Of a stretch of DNA of 64,000 nt, positions 1-10,802 are shown in pieces. The first letter of the stretch is position 1. Every line of letters begins with the position of its first letter. The notes below the pieces were generated by a model. That model was not told where the DNA came from, did no database searches, and was given only the letters and a program-made list of their open reading frames with translations. The stretch comes from Alviniconcha marisindica (taxonomy: Eukaryota; Mollusca; Gastropoda; Provannidae), in NCBI GenBank assembly GCA_018857735.1, contig JABMCL010003304.1, positions 419,501-483,500 of the forward strand, given 5' to 3'. Made by a program: the position numbers and the translations under genes.

Positions 1-10
1 ATGAGTGCAT

Positions 11-66
11 GTGTGTGTGTGTGCATGTGTGTGTGTTGTGTTGTGTTGTGTGTTGTGTTGTGTTGC
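11..66. repeat. TG / TGTTG simple repeat
   Basis: Alternating GT followed by GTGTT-type units. Confidence 0.85.
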
Positions 67-649
67 AATGGGGGTGTGTGGTGTGTTTGATGGGAACACA
101 ATATGATTTGATATTATTTTTCAGGTTTTACTTATATATATATATATACACATTTTTGTAGATCTCATAATGTGCAGAACACTTAACCTTGTGGGAGAGA
201 CACAACACTACAGCAATAACCATTATTATTATCACACCAGTACAGCTTCACAGAAAACATGAAAATAAGGAATTGTATCAAACTGTTCACTGATATTGTT
301 TGACACCTTTTGTTTGCACCAAAAATTTTTTTCTTCTTTCCTTCATGGGAGTCCATCATTTCCAGTGTTTATGAAGCTGCACACTTCATCTATTGTGAGC
401 CTTCATACTTATTCTTATTTAAGATATAACTTGTCAGTCTCACTTGGGAGTTTCCACTTGGAAGAGAGACTGTTTTTCATTGGATAGCCTGCTGCAACAC
501 AGATGCATTACCCAGTGTGTGTGTAATGCCTGTGTGCTACTTACTGCATCAAATTCCTTGTGTATAATCGTTTTAATTTTGTTTTCTTAGGACATCCCAT
601 TCAAGGAGATCTTCAACAGACTAAGCAAAGCATGTGTATTTTAGCATTT

Positions 650-735
650 GCGTGGACTGAATCAAAATGAAATCAAAGGCCTGAGCATCGATGAGAGAGC
701 TCTGCCCATCCTCACTGGGGACACTCTGAAAGAAT
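650..735 (-). pseudogene. Relic of a duplicated Ig exon (copy of part of E33)
   Basis: On the minus strand this reads SVPSEDGQSSLIDAQAF, clearly related to IVPGEDGQSSLIIAEAF of E33 (1540-1610). Similarity fades on both sides, the F-strand signature is missing, and a TAG follows. There is no Ig Trp strand or acceptor at the right place. It looks like an old partial tandem duplication of the Ig 16 exon. Confidence 0.6.
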
Positions 736-826
736 GGCTGAGTGATTCACACTGCAGCTTCCTGCATGCTTGCATTCTTTCTTCAAGCTTTATATATCAG
801 CACTTAGTGGAGACTTCAGTGCCTAC

Positions 827-948
827 CTTGTAGCCCCGGAAGGCAGCCTGTATTTTGGTGGCAGCCTCCTGGACAACTGTCTCAGGGATGGGTTCATCCT
901 GCTCCTCATCCTGTCGTGACCCCACTGAACTGACCTCTGACACAAGCT
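827..948 (-). CDS. E34: IQ calmodulin/light-chain-binding motif exon
   Basis: This 122-nt exon is phase 1 in and phase 0 out (acceptor TGTTCTCCACAG, donor GTAGGC). It encodes LVSEVSSVGSRQDEEQDEPI, then PETVVQEAATKIQAAFRGYK. The end matches the IQ consensus (IQxxxRGxxx[R/K], with the last basic residue in the next exon or reduced to K). IQ motifs bind calmodulin or myosin light chains. The next exon lies beyond the left edge; nothing convincing is seen in 1-826. Confidence 0.88.
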
Positions 949-1004
949 CTGTGGAGAACAGCCGTAAGTATAAATGGTGACTGGTATCATGCCAAAACAC
1001 ATAG

Positions 1005-1085
1005 TTCAGGAACTGTGTGAGAGTCAAGGTGGCCATCCTGGGCTGTCCGTCCTAACGAGCCTTCTGGCTTCCGTGGACGTAAAGA
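1005..1085 (+). repeat. Dispersed repeat, copy A
   Basis: The segment starting CAGGAACTGTGTGAGAGTCA and ending near GTGGACGTAAAGAC is about 75% similar to the reverse complement of about 33185-33270. Both copies keep the word AGTCAAGGTGG and a GTGGA(C/T)GTAAAG end. It is a dispersed intronic repeat of unknown class. Confidence 0.6.
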
Positions 1086-1456
1086 CTATTGAACCATGCT
1101 TCAGCATTGGTCTCAGCTTGTCCCTAATATGTCAGCCAACATCCAAGGACATTAAGTATCACTTCATCATGTCAAAACACCAGGGTCATACAGACTTTAC
1201 TTCAGACATAGCATCAAAAGCAAATTAGATTTTGCAAAAAACACAACAGATCAGACCACAAGTACTGAAGAATGTCATCATCACAATACCAGGCCACACA
1301 TTCCTGTAACTTCACACACACACACACACATGCACGCATGTACACACAGAGTCTGAAACAGCATGAAAGACCTGTATCAGGCAGTCAACCCAGCTGTGTG
1401 CTCCCCGGCAAGTAACATCATTTCATTTGCACGAAAGGGACACAGTTTCCACATAC

Positions 1457-1757
1457 CTTCTACAGTGAGGACAGCTGAGCATTCTGTCTCTCCAGCACTG
1501 TTGATGGCGCGGACAGTGTACTCTCCAGAGTCCTCAGGGAAGGCTTCGGCAATGATGAGAGAGCTCTGCCCGTCCTCACCGGGGACAATCTGGAAGATGT
1601 CGTCAGACTTGATAGGCTTGTTCTGGTGGTACCACACCAGGGTGGCTTCAGGCAAACTCTTAACCTGGCAGTCGAAGCGTGCTGTTTCCCCCTCCCTGAT
1701 GGTCAGGTCTTGGATGGGCACCAGGAACTCTGGTTGTGTCTCCTCTGGGCGGGCAAT
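1457..1757 (-). CDS. E33: Ig 16
   Basis: This 301-nt exon is phase 0 in and phase 1 out (acceptor CTGGTGTTCCAG, donor GTATGTGG). It has a complete Ig domain: QPEFLVPIQDLTIREGETA, FDCQVKSLPEATLVWYHQNK, FPEDSGEYTVRAINSAG and SAVLTVEG. The first Cys and Trp are present, and the F-strand Cys is Val. A decayed partial copy of this exon is visible at about 650-735. Confidence 0.92.
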
Positions 1758-2107
1758 CTGGAACACCAGTAGGACTGTGCAGTATGACTGTTTCCCTTTG
1801 GGTGTGGGAGGAGAGGAGCCGTCTACAGGCCTTAAAGTTAATAATAATCTCTATGAAAGGCTTGCTTGGTTAACTGAACAATTTAACTTAAAAAATATGT
1901 ATCAAAGAAGAAGAAAAAAAAGCACTTGTTTTAAAATGCAAATGTACATGCTTTAAAACGCAACTTTTGTTGCTTGTATGTTTATAAGACAATGTCTTGG
2001 GCAATGTCTTAAACTATGTCACTGAGGGCAGGACGCTGACAGAATGGCTCACATCTGATCAGAAATCTGAAATGTGTGCCTCTCCATCCACACTGAGTGA
2101 GACTAAC

Positions 2108-2210
2108 CTCAACAGTAACTTGTTCTACATCGGCCTGCTCTGGTTTTTCCTCTGGGATCTCCTCAACTGTGAAGGTGCTCTCTGTAGCTGTCACATCAGT
2201 CTCAAATTTC
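2108..2210 (-). CDS. E32: short acidic linker exon
   Basis: This 103-nt exon is phase 2 in and phase 0 out (acceptor CTGTCCCACAG, donor GTTAGTC). It encodes FETDVTATESTFTVEEIPEE and KPEQADVEQVTVE. It links the DFRxxL exons to Ig 16 and matches both neighbours in phase. Confidence 0.76.
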
Positions 2211-2969
2211 CTGTGGGACAGTCACATCACACAGTAAATCACTTGCATATATGGTTTTTGTCCACTGACACCATAAAACATATGTACCAATTTTTTTGTT
2301 CAACAATGACAAAGAAAGGAAGAAAGAATAAATGAAAAGAATGTAAGAAAAAACACACAAAGAAAAACCAAAAGGAAATAAAAAGAACAAAAGTAGTGCC
2401 CAAAACTGTAAACCATTCTTTTAGCCTAAAACCATGCATTGCAAAAGTATCTCACAAAACCATGCCATCACGATCATGCATATATTTACTTTAAGTCTTA
2501 ATGTAGTAGTGGCAGATCATAAACCACACATATGCTATCAGAATACCAAAAAATCATGCTTTACTCCTCTTCAGATTGTCATGCATATATAAATAAACTC
2601 AGCACACACAACAAAACTGGTGGCTAATTGCAGTAGTGGCAAAGAATGCACACTGAAAGTGCATCCAGCAAGTGGGGGTGCAGACCACCCCTAAACTTTC
2701 AAAAGACATTAATATCTGCCTAGTCAGATGCATTCTTGATCCAAAGTTCAGCATACTCAGTGTCATTTTCAGAATATTCATTGTAATCATTTTTTTGCAT
2801 GGAAACAGCAGTACATTTACAAGCAGAACCCACGGCCATTGAAATCAACAAAAACCATGGATACCCTTGATCAAATCAAGCTTCAAGGTGATTGGTTCTG
2901 AAGTTGACATATACACACAAGTACACATACAATCACCACACCTCCATAGCTTGCTGTCAAAGGACTTAC

Positions 2970-3050
2970 TTAGACTTCTTTGTTGATTTTTTCAACAGAT
3001 GTCTGAAGTCCAGTTGCTCCACCTCAAACTGGACACCTACTTTAGTTTTC
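2970..3050 (-). CDS. E31: third DFRxxL motif with basic tail
   Basis: This 81-nt exon is phase 2 at both ends (acceptor CTTGTGACACAG, donor GTAAGTCC) and fits between E30 and E32 by phase. It encodes KTKVGVQFEVEQLDFRHLLK followed by KSTKKSK. DFRHLLKK with a basic C-terminal cluster resembles the MLCK actin-binding motif DFRxxLxKK. It is too short and Met-free to appear in a standard ORF listing. Confidence 0.8.
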
Positions 3051-4103
3051 CTGTGTCACAAGAGAGTGTATCATGCATTCAACAGCACACAAGCACGTGC
3101 AAACATTCGTGCAATCTGCAACCCTTCTGGCTGTTCTGGAAGACACCAGTAGTTGGAGAATCATGTCATATTTCACTTTGCACCAATACTTTCTTTCTCT
3201 AGGTAAGACTAATTGAAAAAAATCATTCATCTATCTGTTTTTCATCAGACTTCCAGTTTATGGACACTGTCCAGTGACTGTCATCCGTAATTAGTGAAAC
3301 AGCAAAATGCACAGATATTGTGGCCCATCTCAGTGCAGAATCATTCTGGTGGTGACAGTGTAGTGTAAGTATAGGTTCTCTTTTCCTCCCTAACAACCCC
3401 ACTAGTACCTCTTCAAAAATAACTTGGAATTAAATCTAATACAAAGCTATAAAGAACTACTGCCCCCTCCCCCACTCCACTAAACCACAATTTTCAGGTA
3501 ACTGTGTCAGAAATATCACTGGTGCAAAGTCATGGAAATTGCCTGATGATGGGGAAACAATGCCTTTTATTGAAATGTACAACCCAGCAAATTAAACTGT
3601 TTTATGTTTTGTGCAATTGTTTTGTTTGTTTTTTAACACTGAGGTTTAGGCGATAGTCTCTTTAGACTTTGGTCTTTCAGAACACAGCCAAGATGGGTCA
3701 CAGGGAAAACAGTAGAGAACAGCAAACAAACACATAACATTCTGCTCAACCATGTTGCAACCACAGATGTACCTATCACCTCTTACAAATGCACTTTTGT
3801 TGTTATTTGTTTATAACATAATGAAAAGCTTGCCCATAGTCATCCTTTTTTAACACAATAACACCTTTACAGCACAATTATTTATGCTTGCCATTAGTTT
3901 GCAATTCCAGTATAAACATACACACTGCTAGCAAATAAAACTTCAACTCCCCCTTCCCCACCACCATTACTTTGTTCCATGTAAACTTCCAACATGCATA
4001 GTACTGATGGTGTTGTTTTTTACACCAGGCTAAAAAGAGAACCACTCCTTCCTTGTGCAGCATGCATATTTTTCATTTGTTTTTCCTTCTCTGTTCCCCT
4101 CTA

Positions 4104-4128
4104 CCCCCCCCCCCCCCCCCCCCCCCCC
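4104..4128. repeat. Poly-C tract
   Basis: Twenty-five consecutive C, an area prone to sequencing error. Confidence 0.95.
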
Positions 4129-4261
4129 ACCCCATGTTTCTCTTTACAGTTTACAGAGGTATTGTGCTATGTTGCATCGTACTGTGTTGTCCATGTGCTG
4201 TAGGTGTAGTTTTCCCATCCACAAAACAGCTCAGAATAATGTTCCCCATAAATAAAGAAAA

Positions 4262-4478
4262 TCTGGCTGAAGAATGTTTATACATACCATTCACACTACC
4301 AGGTATACACTATAACTCCTCTATACTGGCATTACAATACAAATGGCAGAGCACTACATATTATTAGTTTTCTGGCTCAGAAATGTTCATGCATACCATT
4401 CACATTACCTGGTACACACTATTGCTCCTCTATACTGGCATGGCAATACAAACTGCAGAGCACTATTTGTTATTAGTC
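4262..4478. repeat. 109-bp tandem duplication
   Basis: Two copies, each with TACCATTCACA(C/T)TACC, CTCCTCTATACTGGCAT and CAGAGCACTA, about 80% similar. Confidence 0.8.
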
Positions 4479-5119
4479 TTCAGCATTCATGCACATCCAC
4501 TGTTTCATATGCTAAACTTTTTTAAACTTATTTTGTGACAATAATTTAGTCAAGCTCCATTATCAAACAGCACAGCTTTGTTAAAAACAACAAAAATATT
4601 TTTTAAATCACACTTTTTGAAACTGCATCTCCACACAAAATGCACATGCATTTGAGTTACATGCAAACAAAACAAGACATTTAAATTCTATATTATCCAC
4701 GATAAGCCTGTCTTTGAAGATTTGGATAAAATCCATAAAACTGAGCCAGCAAAAATCATTCTTCCCAACCTAGGAAGACAAAATAATCAAATGTTTTCTT
4801 TTGTTCTGCCCTGAATCTGGGTTTGATGGTAAATAAAATGCACTGCAATATTTCCAGAAACAAATTTCAAAAAAGGACAATCAAACTATTTTGAAATTCC
4901 TTGTACATACATCGAAACATGCACACAGACACACAAACACAAATCAGTTTCAAAGCCTTATTTCTACAAATCTCTGTGCAAAAACAACCAAACAAAAGCC
5001 AAAGACGTCATCAACACTCTCAGTACTTTTTTTTGTCTACCCTTGTAGCTGATGCATATTGTTAATCAGGCTGAGTGTGCAGTGTACCACCACTCTGAAC
5101 GGGATGTACAGCAACTTAC

Positions 5120-5243
5120 ACTTCTGTCGTGAGCTGGTGGCGGAAGTCCACCTGTTCAACCTCCTCAGTTGCTGGCTCTTGTGGGATCTCCACCTCTGTT
5201 CGCTGCAACTGATCCCTGAAGTCTGTCTTCTCCTCAGATAAGC
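5120..5243 (-). CDS. E30: two DFRxxL actin-binding-type motifs
   Basis: This 124-nt exon is phase 1 in and phase 2 out (acceptor GTTGTTGTCAG, donor GTAAGTTGC). It encodes LSEEKTDFRDQLQRTEVEIP and then EQVDFRHQLTTEV. DFRDQL and DFRHQL match the DFRxxL motif by which vertebrate smooth-muscle and long MLCK bind F-actin (known family knowledge). A third motif is in E31. The two copies are 28 residues apart, a tandem array like that in long MLCK. Actin binding here is inference. Confidence 0.83.
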
Positions 5244-5681
5244 CTGACAACAACAAAATTGAAGTCTATCAGCATTTGTTACATAGCAATGTAAAAGCAA
5301 AGCATGGTTCTGCTGCTCCATGAAATCTTTCACGTGTCCTACATGTATCCTTTTCATCAGCACTATCTGTTTGTTTTAGTTTTGTCTTGGGGGATGAGGC
5401 ATGGTGAACGGGATTTGAGAGAGACAGACACAACATGCTTGTAAACAAAGAGAAATTCCTTTAACAAAGAGGGAGACATATGAAAACACAGCTGACATTG
5501 AAGGAGATGGAGAGGAGAGATCATAACATTAACAAAAAACTAAAACAAAAAAGGAAATGGACAATGCAAACTGTCAAGTGAAGGGGACACACTGAACATT
5601 TCTTTTTTATTGTTAACCCTGAAAGACAGATATTAAATGTGGACAGTGTGGTAGATGGTGGAAACAATATACTGGTGCATT

Positions 5682-6066
5682 ATTGGAAAGAGGAACATGA
5701 CATACTGGTAGTACTACTGATTTGATGGACACAACATACTGATACTCTTAATGGTATTAAGACAGACACAACATACTGGTACTCATAACGGAAAGAAGTA
5801 TGAAATATTGGTATCTTGGTGAGACAGACACAATATACTGGTATGCTTACAGGAAAGAGACACACAGCAAACTGGGACTCCTACTGATAAGAGAGACACG
5901 GCATCCTGGCACTCTTACTGGTAAGAGAGACAACATACTGGGACTCTTACTGGTAACACAGGTATGACATAGTGGGACTCTTACTGGTAAGGCAGACACA
6001 GCACACTGACATTCTTACTGGTAAGACAGACACAACACAATGGTACTGTTACTGGCAAGATGGACA
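5682..6066. repeat. Degenerate tandem repeat of about 40-45 bp
   Basis: About nine copies of a unit with GACAGACACAACATACTGG and a CTCTTACTGGTAA ending, diverged, in the intron between E29 and E30. Weaker relatives flank it on both sides. Confidence 0.75.
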
Positions 6067-6495
6067 TAACATGCTATTCCTAATAATGACAGCAGCAAAT
6101 GAAACATTAGAGATATGCAAGATATGCATGTACTGTTTACATCCACTGGGAGACAAACCAAACATCCTGCTTGCAATGAGATGGGCAAACTATTTACAAT
6201 GAGGGAGACAGCTAAAACAGACACAACTTCTTCTTCTTTTTTATATAAAGGAAGGTTGCAAAAACATGCTGTTGGCATATCAGAGAGACAGACAATACAT
6301 TATTCTGTTAACAATAAAAATGTTGTCTTTTAAACCCACAGAAGATACACAGTTATTAATAACAGACAAAACAGGTTAGCAATCAGAGGCACAGATGCAA
6401 TGTACTGAAAGCAATGAAGTGGATGAAATTTAAAGCTGACAAGGAGGTAGACAATGTATTCTTGACCAAGACGGGGACAGGAAAAGGAAACTTAC

Positions 6496-6697
6496 GGTTG
6501 ACAATGAGGGAGACAGAGGCACTCTCCTGCCCAAGGTTGTTGGTGGCCTGGACACGGTATGTTCCAGCATCCTGAGTGGTCACGTCGCTGATGGCCAGGC
6601 TTACATGGTGCACGGTGCTTGTTGTCTCATCCTGAGTCACTGACACCACAAAGCGCTGGTCATCTGGCAGTTCCATGTTGTCGCGTGTCCACAGGAT
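6496..6697 (-). CDS. E29: second half of Ig 15
   Basis: This 202-nt exon is phase 0 in and phase 1 out (acceptor CTTGTCCAG, donor GTAAGTTT). It encodes ILWTRDNMELPDDQRF, DVTTQDAGTYRVQATNNLG and SVSLIVN. The core Trp is present; neither Ig cysteine is. The intron on its 3' side begins with a long degenerate tandem repeat (5682-6066). Confidence 0.88.
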
Positions 6698-7226
6698 CTG
6701 GACAAGACAGGAAAGTCAACGATGGTGCAGACATATTGTACTCATTTTTGACTCTCATGTAATCATTTAGTTTTCACTTCTCATTGTCTACTCCAGTTTC
6801 TGCAGTAGGATGTATGGTGCCCCAATCCAAATACTGGCCTCCGCTGTGCCAGAATACCTTGGATACCATTCAATGGGCAAAGGAAATACTGCAGGCTTTG
6901 TATGGCTGCATGTTCTATCACTATTTATGTAACAGAGATACTTTTTTTTAGCAGCCATGTTTGTCACTCCTTACCAATGAAGCACATGAAACATGGCTGA
7001 TGGCATAATACTTTTAAACTAGACACTTGTGCCACACATTCTGGCCTTTGTCATGATGTCACAGACACTAAATGCTAGACACACTATGGCAGTGTCACAG
7101 TTGTGTTTCTGCAACTTTCAAATGCCAATTCTTGATAATAATGATGATGATGTACTCTTTAAAGTGCTGTTGCTCATGACATAGCCAGTAAAGAATCAAA
7201 GTCAAAAGAATCAAAACACAGTCAAA

Positions 7227-7347
<121 letters not shown>

Positions 7348-7497
7348 CAATAAGATATCTTGAAGAGTTGAGATTTCTTAGCAAAGCAGACCACAGATTG
7401 ACTAAACAAATTGCAGAGAGTCCATGTTTTATTCTCTCCCTACTGCTGAGATGTTGCTTTGCTTCTGGTCCCCTTTAAGACAAACAGTGATGCTAAC

Positions 7498-7640
7498 CTC
7501 AGGCTGAGGTGTGCCCTCCACAGTTCCCTTGAAGGTGACAGTTTCTCCCTCATCGACGGTCTGGTAGTGAGGTTTCTCCAGAAACTCTGGGGCCAAGCCG
7601 GACACCTCTTCTGGCTTCACTTCTTCTGCCACTTCCTCCA
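7498..7640 (-). CDS. E28: linker plus first half of Ig 15
   Basis: This 143-nt exon is phase 1 in and phase 0 out (acceptor CCCCTGACAG, donor GTTAGC). It encodes EEVAEEVKPEEVSGLAPEFL, EKPHYQTVDEGETVTFKGTV and EGTPQPE. The split falls just before the core Trp strand, as in the E1/E2 pair. Confidence 0.86.
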
Positions 7641-8076
7641 CTGTCAGGGGCATATTGAGAAGTACTTTACATTGATGCATGCATGCGCGTGCATGCACAC
7701 ACACATACAAACACACACACACACCACACTCATACACATGTACCCTGGATGCATACAAATTAAAACAAAATTTGACTCATTTCATCACCTTTCAATTCAA
7801 TGGCCCACCTATCCAAACACCCACATACCCGCTCATCCATGTGCCCACATACTCACACCCAAGACAATCCTTGGATGTGTGTGCACAAGTATGTGTATTT
7901 TCAAATGATTATATTTAGACCCACAGGTAAAACTTGCCATTCAAATCAAGCCATCAACTCACGCCTAACTCTACACACATATGTTGCATACAATATATAT
8001 GGTAAACAATGAAGGAACTAATTTCCATCAAACATCTCAACACAAAAAGAATCACAGACAACCTTCACTCTCTCAC

Positions 8077-8376
8077 CTTCAACAGTGAGTTGAGCAGATG
8101 ATGTGACTGTGCCAAGCTCATTCTTGGCAACAACAATGTATTTCCCAGCATCCTCAGGCAGGACATCATGGATGAAGAGCATGTAATTATTCTGATCATC
8201 TTCGGTGATCTCAAACTCGTCTGAGTTGAAAAGGACCTCATCTTCTTTGTACCATGTGACCTCAGGCTTTGGGACGCCGACAATGTTTGCAGTAAGGCAA
8301 ACCTGGCCACCATCGTGGGTCACAGTGTCCTCCAGAGCTGAGCGGATCTCTGGGGCAAAGCGCTCCCCTTGCACTT
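8077..8376 (-). CDS. E27: Ig 14
   Basis: This 300-nt exon is phase 1 at both ends (acceptor TATGACAG, donor GTGAGAG). It holds a whole Ig domain: APEIRSALEDTVTHDGGQ, NIVGVPKPEVTWYKEDEVLF, LPEDAGKYIVVAKNELG and AQLTVEG. The core Trp is present; the first Cys is shifted (GGQVCLTA) and the F-strand Cys is Val. Confidence 0.91.
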
Positions 8377-8758
8377 CTGTCATAAAGTCAGTTAAAACGA
8401 ATGATCAGTCAGAACCTGAAAGTGCTGAATGCTACTCACTTTACAGACTTTTCTTTTCTTACAACTTTTTTTAATTAAAAAAAGAAGAAATTATGCCCAA
8501 GTGAAGTCATAAAATAGATGTAAAATATTTTGTCCAAAGAGAATGGTAGAAACAATTTTCAGTTACGTCCAACAGAAGGATGCAGATGACAGGGGTATGG
8601 CTATAGATGCTCACAAACATGGGGTGCTCAGCTTTTCATAGGACAGCCAACCATGCAAAGTACTGAACAACGCTACATATTTTTTTTATATACCACACAC
8701 TTAGAGGGCAGGTGAAAGGAATCACGCATTTGTGTGTGCACTTTTGTGATTCACTTAC

Positions 8759-8833
8759 CAACAAATTGTGCTTCAAGCACTTCTGGTGAAGTTTCTTTCC
8801 TGTCCTCATCTGACACAGCATCTTTTTCTTCTT
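8759..8833 (-). CDS. E26: 75-nt acidic linker exon
   Basis: Acceptor TTTATCGCAG and donor GTAAGTG flank a phase 1-1 exon encoding EEKDAVSDEDRKETSPEVLE and AQFV. It is similar in size and charge to E25 and joins in frame to the Ig exon E27. Confidence 0.77.
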
Positions 8834-9436
8834 CTGCGATAAACAATTAAAAATAATAATACAAATGACCACATCACCACAAGCGCATCAAGGTTAACAG
8901 CCAAAGTTTTAAAAAAACTTTAAAAAACAGAACAGCACCCCCCAAAAACAACAACAACCATGTGTTCTTCGCTGATTAATCCATATGCTGCATATCACTT
9001 TAATAATCACAGAAAATAATTAACCCTTTCACTGCCATACTTGCCACATTGTCACTCAGAAAACGACCAATAAAAGTGCCAAATCTGAAACCATTAAGGC
9101 TTTTTTGCCCCCTTTGAGTGAGCATGTGAAAGGATTTCTATAAAAATGCACAGTATTGAAAGTAGATTTGTTATAGATCCATCAAAAACACTGTTTGGAG
9201 GCATGTATGTGAACACTTTTCAGCATGGAAAGTTTACAGGCTGGGGCAGTGAACAGGTTCATACAAATTTATGTAGTACTGAACACTAGACAGCTAGTTG
9301 GTTGGTGCTTCTAGCCCAGACAACCACAGAGGATTACATCAGGGCTATAGGACTAAACACTAAGTTTGCATTTACTCAAGAGTTTCATAAAACTGAATCA
9401 AGTAACTGAGCACAGGGTACAGAAGTGAACACAAAC

Positions 9437-9508
9437 CTGCTGTGACCAGCTTTTCTTTCTCAGACAGCACCTCCTCTGTGACATGGACTTCCTGTTCTTC
9501 CAGAGGTC
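9437..9508 (-). CDS. E25: 72-nt acidic linker exon
   Basis: Acceptor CTTTTAG and donor GTTTGTG flank a phase 1-1 exon encoding PLEEQEVHVTEEVLSEKEKL and VTA. Acidic composition and exact phase agreement with E24 and E26 support it. Being symmetric it can be skipped. Confidence 0.75.
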
Positions 9509-10802
9509 CTAAAAGAAACACAAGTATTTTATCACAAATTTTTCTTCATGAAATCATAATGATCAGAACTGGAGTACACATACAAGCATTAAACAGTTCA
9601 CCAAACATACCAGACACATCTGCAAGATTCAAGTTACAAGTACTCACAATACTGGGACCAACATGATTAACATATGATATATGCAAATCAATATATGGCG
9701 ATAAAGATGACAAGGATGGTGACAAAGTGGTGACAGAAATGGTAATGACTGTAAAGAGCATTGTAGCACAGTCAAGATCATACCATTTTTACACAAGCAC
9801 ACAAAGTGATGCAGTATCTGACATCAACTAAGAACAGACAGTCTGAGAACAGAAATTGGAAAAACTACATTAATTTCTACTACCAGGTGTTGTGTTCTAT
9901 CACAATATCAGGTAGTAAACTAAAAACTAAAATTAAATACAACAGTTACAGCCACGACATATACTATCTATGTATACTACTACATAATGTATTAAAACTC
10001 AGTACCTGATTTATTTCAACTGAAAATATAAACTATTCACAATTAAAACGTATGTAGCTCAAACAGGACTTCTACAAATATAAAACTAACCACAAAATTA
10101 TGTTAATTTACAGCATATAGCATTACCTCCAAGATGTTTATAAGAAAAAGAAATCAAACCCAATGACTAGCAACAAATACACTTCATTCAAATTTTATAG
10201 ATATCTCATAACTTTACAACATGCTCACAGCATTGCACTACTTCAGCATACTACTAAAACAATCTTTCTAGAAGTAGAAGAAAATAATGAACTGAAATTG
10301 GCAGAAAAGAAAATTACAGCAAAAGCAAACAAACTTTAAAACAGGAAACAGCATTTTGCTCTTTCCAACAAATGAACAGAAAACAAAATGTTGTATTTGA
10401 CACGTTGACAGTCAGCAAATGTTATTCAGCATAACCAAAAATATGCAAACATCTGTAGCAAATAAAAAATGTACACTAATCAAAAACGTAATCCAGACAA
10501 CAACAACAAAATGGCTGAGAAAATGTTTTCTCAATAAGAGCTAAAACATTCCAAAAACAGAGAAAAAATGAGTATAAAACCAACTAAAAAACAAATATTG
10601 CACAAAATAATCTGACCCCCATTAATAACCTGCCAGTAGCAGCAGTGCTGTAACAAAATGAATGCATCAGACATTTGTTTTGATTTAACAATTGTAGCAA
10701 CTAAAGCTGCCAAGCTACAAATCAAACAGCAAGCAGTGCACTTGAGCAGTCAGTTGGCCAGCATGGCAGACGACACCACCTGTTCACTTGGGATGCTCAT
10801 AC
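9509..10802. other. Intron between E24 and E25
   Basis: Very AT-rich unique sequence; no exon, hairpin or clear repeat seen. Confidence 0.6.

Larger units (their letters stand above)
1..826. other. Intron on the left edge, no exon seen
   Basis: This stretch follows the E34 donor. It holds a TG/TGTTG simple repeat (about 11-66), AT-rich unique sequence, and at 650-735 a decayed partial Ig exon listed separately. No open stretch with usable splice sites was found. Confidence 0.6.
3051..5119. other. Intron between E30 and E31
   Basis: This is AT-rich intron sequence. It contains a 25-nt poly-C run (4104-4128) and a 109-bp tandem duplication (4262-4478). No further exon is supported. Confidence 0.6.

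Noticed and set aside
5680..6380. Small ORFs inside the GACAGACACAACATACTGG repeats
   Set aside because: They follow the tandem repeat, have no splice support and lie in an intron of the main gene.
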